From the NCBI GenBank assembly GCA_034190875.2, contig CM067354.1, forward strand, positions 42,352,775-42,416,774: DNA of 64,000 nt. Direction: 5' to 3'. The DNA comes from Urechis unicinctus. Lineage: Eukaryota; Annelida; Polychaeta; Xenopneusta; Urechidae. Below the pieces are notes generated by a model. That model was not told the origin of the DNA. It did not search any database and saw only the letters and a program-made list of their open reading frames with translations. The position numbers and the translations under genes were made by a program. This document shows positions 13,670 to 24,849 of this stretch, piece by piece. Position 1 is the stretch's first letter. Each line of letters opens with the position of its first letter.

Positions 13670-15210
13670 ACAGCTGTCTCTACTTCAGTCCGGCGATACG
13701 GCAATCATAACGACTCATGTACACTTATCGTCGTTGATCGGTCATACTTATAGTAACCTAAGTATCTGACGAGAAGCGATGCTAATTCGCACGAGTCAAG
13801 GTCGAGAACAAATATAGAACACGTTTCAATTTAACTGATGTCGCAACAATGTGGTGACAATGTTTGTGTCCAAGATGCGTAGATTAACATCGTGAATGGT
13901 GAATTACCTGACGATGTACAGCAGCAGCAGCTAGTTGTGGACCTGGGACCAGCGAGTAACGCGCGCCTTAGTGCCGGTTGAAGACGACGCCAGGGCCTCT
14001 AGGCGGCGCAAGACCCGGATCGACAAGGGAGCGTCATATTCTAAAAATATAACCGACACTCTCACGCAGACAAGTAATGCATACCTGGTCTTATCTACAA
14101 TCCAAAGACCCGACAACGCTTCAGAAAACGAAACGAAACCAGGAACAACCCAGCGATCTTAAATTAAACGGTCGAGTGGGTCGGTGTGGGGGTTACTCTC
14201 GGGCTGTAAACCCGTTTGAATTTTCGGTTCGGTCATCAACATTGATACATACGATTGTATGAAACTGACGACGATGATAGTGATGCCAATGATTACAACG
14301 ATAATGTTTATGCGGATGTAAATTATGATGAAGATGACGGCAATAATGATGACGTATGTGATGAAGGAAATCATGGCAGTAGCGGTGAGGATGCTGATGC
14401 CCCGATGAGTATTATATAGATTATGATTGTTACCTCGTGGTAATGATGTTGGTAATGTCTGTGATGATGATGAAGATGATTATGGTGATGACGAAAACTA
14501 GGACGATATTGACGCGTTCTCCCAACACCGGTTACTAGTGGCTTCGGTCACGTAGTCCAGTCACAGTTTTCTGAACTGAATTCTTTCACGCGCTATTCAC
14601 CAGGGCGTGATCCTTGCCCTGATAAGTCACGTTACTCAACCGACGTCTCACATGAGTCTCTCTCCCCGTGGCTCTGGGTGAAAATTTACGACTCACAACC
14701 CGATACAGCCGACGTCAGTGTCGACCGGACACGGGCTCTCCACCCGATACGGCAAGAGTCCGTGTCGACCGGATCCACCACCCGTTACGGCCGGCGTCTG
14801 TGTTGACTGGTTAGAGGCCGCAGCCAGACATACGTATATAGAGAGAAGCGACCTCTGGCTACTGTTACACTGGATGGTGTTCAAACCACCACGTTCCCTA
14901 CTCTTACGTTTCCCGGACGAACAGAACACTTGACCGTCTCGATTACCGCTTTCTGGAAACACAAGCTTGTCTGTTTTCTATATTGACACCCTGTGTACCG
15001 CTAATTTAAGCAAGCATTGTTAACGCTTGCTGTTTACTACTAAATCAAATGGCTTGTTAGTTCGATGGTGAATTGCTCATATCCGTGTTGTTATGATGCA
15101 CGAGAACATCAATCGTATGTGAATAACCCGAATACGCGATCATAATCTTGTATCAGAGTAACTCCAGCATACTGCACCAATGAAGTGTTTACTCAGGCCA
15201 TCTTTGGTTA
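13670..15210. other. No gene recognised; local repeats
   Basis: GAT/ATG-rich sequence at 14270-14500 and a tandem repeat of about 50 bp (three units with GTCGACCGGA) at 14701-14815. Short open frames only. Confidence 0.5.
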
Positions 15211-15218
15211 TCTTAAAC

Positions 15219-15499
15219 CCCGGGGGGGGGCGCTTAATGGTATAGAGGTAGTACATATGTGCCGCGCGACGGGGTATGTTTTTTCGGCCTCTTGACTTGT
15301 ACGACGGGTTTTTTGGCCTCATACTTGTACGACGGTGTATGTTTTTGAGCTTCAATCTGTACGAGGGGTTATACATTCGCATAATACCTTGTACGACGGG
15401 GTATGCTTTTGGCCATTTTGACCTTGTACGACGGGTACGGGTTTTCGAGGTCCCGCGGCACACCCCTATCCAGAATAAGGCCAAGTGCCCCCCCCCGGG
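15219..15499 (+). mobile_element. MITE copy 2 with G-tract terminal inverted repeats
   Basis: A 281-bp copy of the element at 13362-13661 in opposite orientation, flanked by a different perfect 8-bp duplication, TCTTAAAC (15211-15218 and 15500-15507). The termini are CCCGGGGGGGGG(C)GCTT and AAGTGCCCCCCCCCCGGG. Internal CTTGTACGACGGG cores are conserved. The G tract is 9-10 here against 26 in copy 1, so tract length varies independently. Different target duplications show two separate insertions rather than one large inverted repeat. Confidence 0.87.
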
Positions 15500-15943
15500 T
15501 CTTAAACAACCCATGGTTCATACGACTACTTAAAGGTCGGTAATAAAGAGGTTCCCAAGGTTCTGCTTAAAGGTCGGTTATCAAGAGGTTCACAGTGCTA
15601 AAGTTTGTAAGTACATACCGCCCGGGTCATTCACCACTGGCTTCACGAAGCGAGTAAAGTCTCGCGCGGAGGCAATAAAACGCGGGATTTGACCATCCTA
15701 AAAGGTGACAAGGAGGAGCAACAAAGGTGCGGAATGTCAGACACAGAAGGAATTGGATGTTTGTTTAGTGACTCACGAGGAAGAGGGTAAAGTAGTGATC
15801 CGTGAGAAACACTAGGTATACTAATACCGCTGCAAGCGTTCAGCCACGACACAGCGAGGTCACCAATGACAAACAGTTTCTTAAAGGCGACATTGCAGCT
15901 TGGGGTGAACAATCTTTAAATGACCCTTATACACTATACCTTA

Positions 15944-16040
15944 TTATCGCATGGCACCCTCCTCTCAGCCAATCAGAGCTCGAGAAAAAGCTCGGTCTTT
16001 TTCCCATATCACCTCAAACGCACAGTTTGCCATGCGATAA
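15944..16040. repeat. Hairpin repeat A (TTATCGCATGGC arms)
   Basis: A 97-bp inverted repeat with arms TTATCGCATGGC (15944-15955) and GCCATGCGATAA (16029-16040). Its right half, with CCCATATCACC before CCATGCGATAACT, matches repeat B at 17120-17217, so both belong to one small family. Confidence 0.75.
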
Positions 16041-16328
16041 CTGCAACCGTGTCGCAATATCACCGAGAAACAACTTCACCTGAGATGGTCCCTCACAGAG
16101 CACCGCGGCTCTAGCATGGCAACACTACGGAGGTTCTTAATATCACGCACTCTTTACAAGTGCAATAACGAAGGTTTTCTCAAGAGTCATTTGCTTGCCA
16201 GCCGCTAATGTGGTTGCGTAGCGCTCATCGGGAAGTCACGGTATTACCCCATCTCCCCGGAATCATGCTGAGGCGCGAAATTGTAACACCTGCCGAGCCG
16301 AGTCTTCTGCGCTACAGTGTTGCTAACT

Positions 16329-16961
16329 TCAGCAACGGCGAGCTTCCTCGTCCTTCTGCGTCACGGGATCTTTCGTCTTTGAACGCACGCCTATTCCTTC
16401 GCCTATTAGTTCCTTTGTTCGTTTTTCCAATGAATTCTGAAATGTCTTGAACGTCATGTCCTCCTTCTTAAATAAAGCGACATTATAACCATACTCTTCT
16501 ATGAGATGTCGCTGAATTCCAGCTGAAAGACCTCGAAGAGAACCGGGTGGATAGGGCGATCCATCTCGACGTTTAGTTTCGCATATGAATCTTGCAAGCC
16601 AGTAGTCTAGTTGCTGGAACGAAGCTTGCCCAAATTCGGGAATAGGTCCATTAGGGTCCCTAACAGTTTCCGGCTGGGTCTGCCTCCAATCCCGCCAGTC
16701 TTTGAATACACTCACAGCCCAACTTTCACATCTTCTAGTGTTTCTTGGCACCCTGTTCTTCAATGATTCTTTAAATTTGTCTGATGTCAGCGGGGTGCTG
16801 ATCCGACCAGCATAGGAAGCTTCGCTAATTTCCCATTTATTATCTGAAAATAGATCCATGGGAGCACCGAACGCACCATCAGGAACACTAAAATCCGTCT
16901 CAATATCACTGGCTTCCAAAAAAGATAAATCTCCGAGATCTCCTATGGTTGAAACCATCAT
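16329..16961 (-). CDS. Crypton-type tyrosine recombinase N-terminal region (DUF3504/KIAA1958-like), partial
   Basis: A 210-codon frame with ATG at 16961. After an acidic leader it carries NRVPRNTRRCESWAVSVFKD and then QQLDYWLARFICETKRRDGS, PYPPGSLRGLSAGIQRHL and EGIGVRSKTKDPVTQKDEEA. This is the core-binding part of Crypton recombinases and of host proteins derived from them (KIAA1958, QRICH1, ZMYM group). The frame stops soon after QKDEEA, where family members continue into the catalytic domain, and I find no catalytic Arg or Tyr boxes nearby. It is therefore a truncated element or one exon of a domesticated gene. Hairpin repeats lie on both sides. Confidence 0.7.
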   Translation of the reverse strand: MMVSTIGDLGDLSFLEASDIETDFSVPDGAFGAPMDLFSDNKWEISEASYAGRISTPLTSDKFKESLKNRVPRNTRRCESWAVSVFKDWRDWRQTQPETVRDPNGPIPEFGQASFQQLDYWLARFICETKRRDGSPYPPGSLRGLSAGIQRHLIEEYGYNVALFKKEDMTFKTFQNSLEKRTKELIGEGIGVRSKTKDPVTQKDEEARRC

Positions 16962-17119
16962 GGCAAGCAGCTGAGGCCGAATGTTGGATTAAGGGACTAC
17001 CTCTCATATTTACAGGTCCCACGCAGATACCTTACATAACATAGGTTCACGCTAATTATCGTCATTAGGAGACAGCGTCGTGCATGATTATCGCGTGTAG
17101 GTGCCATCGCGATAAGTAT

Positions 17120-17217
17120 GTTATCGCATGGTCACGCGGATGATATGGTGAAAGACACTCGGACGCTCCGCGTCCTCGTGTTGTTTCCCCATATCACCCA
17201 CGTGACCATGCGATAAC
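17120..17217. repeat. Hairpin repeat B (GTTATCGCATGGTCACG arms)
   Basis: A 98-bp inverted repeat with 17-bp arms GTTATCGCATGGTCACG (17120-17136) and CGTGACCATGCGATAAC (17201-17217), with more pairing inside (GATATGG/CCCATATC). It looks like a very short foldback MITE. It starts 159 bp beyond the ATG side of the Crypton-type ORF. Confidence 0.78.
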
Positions 17218-17329
17218 TAACACGAAACAAAACCGAGTGGAGTAGCCTGACGTTGAGTGTTATTTGCCTTAATGGAAATCGCGCTGCGACACCTCCAGTC
17301 CACTGGCTCGCACGTAGATTGCAGCAAGG

Positions 17330-17857
17330 ATGGCAGCGCATGACGCCAGCGAGCTACCAGGTACCGAACACGTCACCGTTAGACGGGCGACGCCAGACGA
17401 CTATAATGACGTCATGGCCATTGACCTTCACGTGTTCGATGGATTAGATTACCTTCCCGACCGCTACCTGAATTACTTGAAAGATCCGAATCGATTCCTG
17501 TTTCTTATACTTGTCGGCAAGACAGTGGTGGGGATTATTTCCAGGCAATATTGAATAGTATTACATATATGCGAAAATCGCTTAGGAGTATGCGATTTAC
17601 ACAAACAAACACATATATATGTATGTATATATATATAGATATATACATATATATATATATATATATACATATGCACTTCTCTATATATATATATTTGTAC
17701 ATATATATATATGTATATATAATATTTACATAAATATATATATATATATATGCATGTATATATAAATATATATGAATAAAATATATATATATTTATATAT
17801 ATATGTATATATATATATATCTATATATATATGTCCACTTTATATGCATACATATTT

Positions 17858-17888
<31 letters not shown>

Positions 17889-18190
17889 CATATAATATAT
17901 AATAATAACATAAATAAATTATATATATACCTTAACATGTATATATATACATATATATACATATATATCCATACATATATATTGATTTACATATTGATAT
18001 ATATATGCATATAATTATATATATGCATATATATATATATATATATAAATATATATATATAATATATATATATATACATATATGCATATATATATATATA
18101 TGCACATATATATATGAATAAGTATATATATAGTATAAATATATATACATATATATATATATACATACATATATACATACATATATATAT

Positions 18191-18263
<73 letters not shown>

Positions 18264-18276
18264 CTATCTCTATATA

Positions 18277-18325
<49 letters not shown>

Positions 18326-19344
18326 CCGCCGTTTGCATGTAGGTCACCCCATTCAGACAGGGAGCAAGAACTAGTATTCCAAGCTTAAAGTAACTTTACT
18401 GGTTCATGTTTTAGGTTGGCTTCCATCAGTTCTTCCTCGTTAATGGCGCCGACACGCTCCATGGTATGTCGGCAAGGTTGTCACCGCTGTTTAGAAATCG
18501 AGGAATTTGGAAGAAAGTCCAGGATCATTGCTTGAATCTACTGAAGAGGAAGATTCCTACAGTGAAATATGTATCTGCAACATTCATCAACATAGCTCCA
18601 TTCAAGCGATTTCCATGGGTGATACGGATGGCTAAGGTAAATTATCAAGGCACGAAGGTAGCAGGGAGATATTAGCTTATAATTAACCACAAGTGATTTA
18701 AAAGCATTCATAAGCATCATCATTATTCTCAACGAATTCTTCATTCGGTATGTGCCCAGCACCGACTAGACTTGCTGATCCCGAAGTCCGTCTTGAATGT
18801 CCATGAACGCATGACAGCGAGGACAGGTGATCGTATATCCTGTGGTACTACCCGCGTCCTGTCTGTGGACGACACGACTGCAGCACTCCAGCACCACGAT
18901 ACAAAATGGCGACTTTTCCCCCATAACTACATCGTCATCAACTGGGAAGCCTTTAGACTCGGTCAAGTCGGTAACACGGAGAAGATAAAGAAGCAGATCG
19001 CATCATCTTCCACATCCGTCGTGGGCACGTCGAACTCTCGCGAGATCCCGCTGGAGTCGATTTCATTTTGTACCACAGCAAGCATTCCATCCGGAACTCG
19101 ATGCGATTTGGATTATTACGGAGACTCGGAAGAAAATCTAACTGAGCATTTCCATTATCATTTAGATACAATTATTAACAAAATTGAAAAGGGCAATTTT
19201 CATTTCATCGTTCTTTTCAGTCAAAAGTTGTCGCGACAGAAAATCGTGGCTTTACTGTGCCAGCTGCCTCATGTATCGGAGAGAACGGGGCCGAGGACTG
19301 CTTTACATGGCCACGTCTCCCTTACAAGACTTCCTCGATTCTAG
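17330..19344 (+). CDS. NAT16/histidine N-acetyltransferase-like GNAT enzyme, three exons
   Basis: Exons 17330-17527, 18415-18636 and 18760-19344 join in phase 0 at GT-AG borders and give about 334 aa. Exon 1, from an ATG in good context (AGGATGG), reads [20 protein letters not shown], then [15 protein letters not shown] and [15 protein letters not shown], the first half of a GNAT fold as in NAT16-like proteins. Exon 2 carries [20 protein letters not shown] and [10 protein letters not shown], the acetyl-CoA loop. Exon 3 has the family's C-terminal half, with [14 protein letters not shown] and [19 protein letters not shown]. The family is known for N-alpha-acetylation of free histidine in fish; the substrate here is not shown. 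Intron 1 is almost wholly TA repeats. No signal peptide, so cytosolic. The exon 2/3 junction is the least certain border. Confidence 0.8.
17590..18324. repeat. TA-rich microsatellite block in intron 1
   Basis: About 730 bp of TATATA/TACATA units with a pure (TA)n core at 18190-18324; it fills most of intron 1 of the NAT16-like gene. The tyrosine/isoleucine-rich frames inside are artefacts. Confidence 0.95.
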
Positions 19345-19519
19345 ACTTTAGTCGACGTCGTAAGTCGCATTGTTTGACAGCAAGTGACTGGTTCACATGA
19401 AGGATATTTCATCCGAAGAGATGCCTCGTGACATGTTGTTTATTCATTCTGCATCATATCAAACAACAAAAACAAATGACCTCTAAACAACTGGGAGGTA
19501 GCCTTAACTAATATGGCAT

Positions 19520-19835
19520 AATTGGCATAGCCCCTGGTGTTTACTCTAGCCCCTATTGTTTACTGTAGCCTCGTTGTTTACTCTTACCCCTGTTGTTTAC
19601 TCTAACCCCTGTAGTTTAATGTAGCCCCGTTGTTTACTCTTATCCCTGTTGTTTACTCTAGCCCCTGTTATTTACTCTAACCCCTGTAGTTTAATGTAGC
19701 CCCTGTTGTTATCTAACCCCTGTAGTTTTATCTAGCCCCTGCTGTTTACTCTTACCCCTGTTGTTTAATCTAGCCCCGTTGATTACTCTTTACCCCTGTT
19801 GTTTACTCTAACCCCTGTTGTTTGCTCTAACCGCT
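19520..19835. repeat. About 20-bp minisatellite (GTTTACTCTAGCCCCTGTT)
   Basis: Roughly 15 degenerate copies of a 19-20 bp unit alternating CTAGCCCC, CTAACCCC and CTTACCCC, just 3' of the acetyltransferase gene. Confidence 0.88.
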
Positions 19836-21161
19836 GATATCTACTAGTATCAAGCTTGAATGAAGTGAGTTCTCTGTTCAGCGTTCACAGTTGTCTGGTG
19901 ATGTATTCAGTAATAAATCACATTCATATTAGGACTTATTCATTGAATATCTTGGGAAGGATAATTTTGATGACTGTAAAGGAGATGTGATAACAGTCAA
20001 TCAATTAATTGCGCCTCACCAGCGGATTCCCTAAAGGACACTCGCGATGCAAAACTTCGCTAATGTGCGGGATCTCTCATTGATATGTATTTGAGAAAGT
20101 TTCTGTGTGCTTACGTCGTCTGGATGTATATCAAGCCGTTTGCACAATGCCACACACGAGTGGGATTTTCCGCTGGATTTTACCCGTTATGGTTACTATC
20201 TTAGATCTCGATTAGTTGATACATTATGATTGCTATGTATGCACTATATTTACAAACAATTGAAACTTATAACCATACGGGTATGAAAGTCTTTAATTAT
20301 GCTGTATATGCCTTTATTTCCAACAATTTTGGGCCGTTTATAGGTACACTTCAGCCAAAGCACTGCCGGGCAACCTGCTGGCTAGCGATAAATACGTACA
20401 TACCACATTTCTCCAGCAGTAGCGATTATCCAAATCTTCCGGGGATAAAGAGTGCCCGTGTTCCCTCAGATGATAGAGCTGATTCAATTCATACTGCAAT
20501 ATGTCCCGTATATAAGTATGATATATACGCCTTTGCGGCGGCAGTCTGTTGTGATCACGCGGACGCTATCGGCGCGCTGGGCTGTCTCCTTGAGATCGAC
20601 GGTGACACGATCTACAGCCGCGGTAACACGATTGGCATGTCAACTGTGGTAATTAGGTTGTTGTAGAGTGCGTTCATATTTTGAGGATCGGAGCCGATGG
20701 GCTGGACAGCCATCCGAACGGAGATGTGTTAGGGAGCAGTACCAGTCCGAGCAACCATACAATATATGGTTTCTCCTCTCCCCATCTGGTACCAAAGAGT
20801 CTGCTGGATGTGAGTGCACAAGGTGATTCTTTATTGTTATAATTATAATATTTAATTCAAGAAAGTTGAATTCAGATATGTCACACATCTTATAAATATG
20901 TATAAATATCTATGAAGACTTGCTGGTACAATATCAACTCTGTGTTTTTGTTTTATGTGGTGTTGTGGTTTGGTGGAAGAGAGATTAAAAGTTTGTTATT
21001 GATTTTCTCATCTTTCTTTGCAGCGATGATGGTGGTTGCAAGCATGTTGTTGCCATGATGTTTGCAATGGCTGACTTCAATACCAATGCAAAGTCTAGTC
21101 CAGCATTACCGCCTGATGAAGAGACATGTCGCTCGGGCTTGTCGCTTTGATTATTTTGATG
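19836..21161. other. No gene recognised
   Basis: A 146-codon plus-strand frame (20226-20666) exists but shows no family I recognise and starts in AT-rich sequence; its GC-rich 3' part (20520-20640) could be an exon. Nothing else stands out. Confidence 0.4.
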
Positions 21162-22130
21162 TCAGGCAATTGCAATTACAGAGTCTAGATTTTTACCAAC
21201 AGAGGTATCAACTTCTTCAAAATACTCATTAAAATTTTCCCTTAAGACACTCAAACCCTCAACAGTAACTTCCCTGATAACTTTCTTGTTGGTTTTTCCC
21301 ATTGAGAGGGCAGTATTTACTTGGGGGTTGAAATCCCAGGGCTTGGGCAGAGGGCTGTCACATGTTGTTTCACAAACGTCGCAACACAGGGAAGCATTGG
21401 CACTACTAGTGGAAGCTTCTTGTGGCACACCTTTGAGTTTGAAGTAGTTAAGTGCTGATTTTCTGCGACATTCATGGCCTTTAACAAGAGATAGCAGGGA
21501 TTTGGAGGTCGTTCTCAATGGCCTGGTCTGTGGTTGATAGTAAATGACGGAGAATGTTTGGTTGCCATCCCTCCCTGCTCTCCCACTCTGCTGAATGTAA
21601 GACTCTATGGAGCGTGGACAGCCATAATGGACGACTGCACGAACATCGGGTATGTCTTTCCCCATTCCAATGCTGAAGTAGCAAACATAATTCGTATTGT
21701 CGAAGCTACTTTGGGAAAGTCTTCCAATGCATGCTTTTTGTTCAGTTCAGCCGTACCTCTATGGAACCTTGCTGAGTTGCAGTGAGCTACCGAGGGCTCC
21801 GAATGACGGTAGGCTTTGCCACCCAGTGTGTTAAGGAACATGCTAAACAATTGTGCAACTGAAGGGACGTTTCGGCAGTATACAAAAGTTTTCGGCATAT
21901 TGGCCCCCCATAATGCACAATTTGTTGAGAAGCCAGGTTTGGGCGATCGGACGAGAGGTAATTCAACTGAGCATCCTTCATAGTCAGGTAGTTAATGTTG
22001 CAGGTCACAGTGCCAGGTAAAATAGCTCTGATGTCTCCAATATGCCGGTAATCAATCTTTCTTTGATGGCATAAGCCCACGTGCAGTGAAAATGATCAAG
22101 TGGACTTAACACTAGAGGCTTCAATCCCAA
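21162..22130 (-). pseudogene. RecQ-type DNA helicase fragment (C-terminal helicase lobe)
   Basis: On the minus strand YRHIGDIRAILPG (about 22060-22020) stands just after the DExH region. MPKTFVYCRNVPSVAQLFSM (21898-21839) and IRIMFATSALEWG (about 21697-21659) open the second helicase lobe. After a one-base shift near 21660 the frame continues DIPDVRAVVHYGCPRSIESY and QQSGRAGRDGNQTFSVIYY, the arginine-finger motif VI, then CRRKSALNYF and a cysteine-rich tail with CDVCETTCDS to a stop at 21162. The Walker A half is missing: homology ends near 22130, where the oppositely oriented transposase begins. Three frames are needed, so it is probably dead. It may be an accessory gene of the adjacent transposon; that is inference. 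Confidence 0.75.
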
Positions 22131-22157
22131 AGATCGAAAAAGACTTACCAAAGCTTC

Positions 22158-22873
22158 AGTAACAAGTTGATACTCATTGATAAATTTTTCATGTTTATGC
22201 CTGAGATTCGGCTTGGTTCCCTTGCCCAAGATTTGACTAAGTTTTGTGTAAGCCAATCAACTGTTAACAGAAACACCGTTTCTTTGACAAATTTTCTTTT
22301 TGCATTTTGGGTGCCGAACCACTGTGGCCAACACAAGGTCAGGTTGAGTAGCATATGCCCCAGTCATTTCAGACACACTTCCGTGGTGTGCGGGTGATTC
22401 TTGATTGCAAAGAATTAAAAGTACAGTCACCCTCAAGCATTATATTGACCTCGGAGTTGTATTCTCACTACAAGGGAACAACTACCCTCAAAGGTTTGGT
22501 GGGGATAACACCTGCAGGTGCTGTGTCCTTTGTCAGCACTCTGTATTCTGGCAATATATCAGATAAACGCATTACCAGGGTGTCTGGTATCCTGGGGCTT
22601 TTGAAGCCTGGTGATGAAGTCATGGCTGACAAAGGGTTTCTCATTGAAGATATGTTAGCTAAAAAGGGATGCAAACTCATCATTCCACATTTTCTTGCGG
22701 ACAAAGGGCAGTTCCAATCTACGGAAAACAGTGAGAATCAGCTGATTGCTAACTTGCGAGTTAATGTTGAACGTGCCAACCGTAGATTTATGGAATATCG
22801 TATATTTGATTCTGTCTTGACACTGAATCTAGCTGGCACAGTAAACCAGTTGTGGGCAGTTTGTTGTTACTAA
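22158..22873 (+). pseudogene. DDE_Tnp_4 transposase (ISL2EU/IS5-Harbinger-like), frame broken
   Basis: The first frame (about 22185-22335) reads MPEIRLGSLAQDL and CVSQSTVNRNTVSLTNFLFA, the helix-turn-helix of this group. A frame change near 22340 leads to the catalytic domain, open from 22355 to the stop at 22873 (about 165 aa): GVRVILDCKEL with the first Asp, GLVGITPAGAVSFVSTLYSG then SDK, GDEVMADKGF, and NVERANRRFMEYRI with the Glu. The DDE residues are kept and only one disruption is evident, so the copy is fairly young. It lies head to head with the RecQ remnant, and the YqaJ gene starts at its right on the other strand. Confidence 0.82.
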
Positions 22874-23101
22874 CTAACTTTCAGGGACCCTTGATCAAAG
22901 GAAAATAAATAGATGTATGACACATAGGTTTTATAATTGCCTGCTGGCGATTTAATAGATGTGCGTTTTCATGCTGTTGTTTATACACATATGCAATAAC
23001 ATATTTGAAAGGTTTATTGCTGTGTCGTGCTGTGTAATATTGAATAAATGAAATGTAATCCAAAGCCATTATGAATGAACCAAATTAAATATTGTGTACA
23101 A

Positions 23102-23937
23102 CTATCCTAACTTAACAGGCATACGTTGGCAAGAGGTGTGTAAAGTAAAAAAAAATCCATTTTGTTTCATTTTCTGAAAGAACTCCTCATAATAATATAT
23201 TCGTTCTGTTTGGAAGACTTGCCTTGCTTTCACAAAGAAGTCGCACCATTTTAAACCGGTGATACCCACCTGGCCCATCACTTGATAATAATACTCATGG
23301 GTTTTCTTCAGTTGTAGCTCTCCCTGGGAGGTTAAGGTCAGGTATTTGCATTCAGATATTGATTTTGATGCAGAGCACTTGATTTCCAGCAGGCCATGTT
23401 GTGGGTTTGCATCCGGGTCATAACTGCGTCTGTCTGGCGAACAACTAATGTGATAGGCCGAAGGAATTATAACAAATCCCACACAGTAAACATTTCTGCC
23501 ATGTGTATCCGCATACAGCTTGGCTGCTATGGGTTCTTGCTGTAACCCTCTTAACATCTGCTGTGTTTGAATGTTTCTATGTGACTTGAAATTCTTAGTC
23601 AGGGAATCAAAATCTCCTCTCCGGCAACATATTCTCTTAAATTTAGAGGCAGTTAAGCGTTGATCACGCAGGTGATGCCACTTTGTGTATGAGCCCTGAT
23701 CCCTTGTTTGCAATTCATATTCATGGGCACATTTCGGGGACACTTCTAGTCCATAAAATATGTAATGCTGTGTATATATGATAGGGAAGGGAAGTGCACT
23801 GCCTGATTCAAAGGTGGATGTTCAAACTGGGCTGGATAAGGCACTCCTGGAATGTTGATGACATCCTCGTTGACAGCGGAATTGTGGTTAATAAGCTGGT
23901 ATGACAGCCGAGAACCACTGGAGACCTCGCCAAACAC
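23102..23937 (-). CDS. YqaJ-type (lambda-exonuclease-like) nuclease of a transposon
   Basis: A minus-strand frame 23743-23102 (213 aa) reads LRDQRLTASKFKRICCRRGD, then GLQQEPIAAKLYAD, ISCSPDRRSYDP and GLLEIKCSAS, with the Glu, Asp and ExK residues of the YqaJ/PD-(D/E)XK fold. Upstream, 23937-23746 is open in another frame (GEVSSGSRLSYQLINHNS) and may be the preceding exon or a shifted N-terminus. YqaJ nucleases next to DDE_Tnp_4 transposases are known from ISL2EU transposons, which fits this neighbour 230 bp away. The nuclease domain itself looks intact. Confidence 0.8.
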
Positions 23938-23940
23938 TGT

Positions 23941-24849
23941 GTTAGTCAGTGTAAGAACTACAAATGAAATACTTCTTAAACACGCCTTTAAATAATACGA
24001 ATATAATCAATTATAATTGATTCCAAAATAGCTTATCTTTCCCATTACAATTATGCTAAATCAAAGACTAAGGTTAAAATACCAATATTGGCATTAAAAC
24101 ATGAATAAAGTTAATATCCTATTTGCAATCGCCTCAAATGTATTTAATAGCATATTTGTATCACCAACAGGATTGCTTAAATATGACGCTATTTTAAATA
24201 TTTTAATATATTTCAGGCAGCCACTGACAATAATGGGATTAATTCTGTAGCTAAATAATGCTATCTGTTATTAGAGGGTGTCTATATTAACAATCAATGA
24301 TACAGATTAATGAATTCTACAGAACAACATTTGATTTTGTACAACTTTTATTGCATTTTGCCCATCGTTCCATAGACCTGGCTTTTTATATTAGTATGAT
24401 CGCTGGCTCATTCTTTGAAAATGGTTGTGGACGTATGTGAATTGAGGTTCGTACGTTGTGGTTGTCTGGCCGCTTGTGCGATGTAATTGGGTTGCACAGA
24501 TGTACTTGCCTAGTGTATATAAGTGAATGTATGCTAAAAATGTCCTGAAAATGTCGTGCAATTAGGATGAGGCGGGTGTATTGTTATTGCTCTGATGTTC
24601 TTTTTCGCACTTCATCTTGTCTTTCTAGATGTGTCTGGATTTGCACCAAACCCAATGTGCGGTGCTACGAATGCTGCGTGGTATTTATGTTTTCGAAGCT
24701 TTTGTGGTAACATGTGTAGACGTTCTTTTAGCGGCTGAATGCCTCCTGTTACTGTTTTGCTAGTAATGTGGGTTGGTCTGTTTCAAATCCAGGGAAACCT
24801 GTGTTATTGACGATACTGATGGGTTTGCCCCATAGCATTATATGTCAAT
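23941..24849. other. No gene recognised
   Basis: AT-rich; it may contain the right end of the transposon, but I could not identify terminal inverted repeats by eye. Confidence 0.4.

Noticed and set aside
13344-13710. ORFs with a polyproline run and repeated RRTG/YDG motifs
   Set aside because: They lie wholly within the MITE and its G tract; the mirrored frames in copy 2 confirm they are non-coding.
20226-20666. 146-codon plus-strand ORF as a gene
   Set aside because: AT-rich first half, no domain, no homologue recognised and no splice structure; too weak to annotate.
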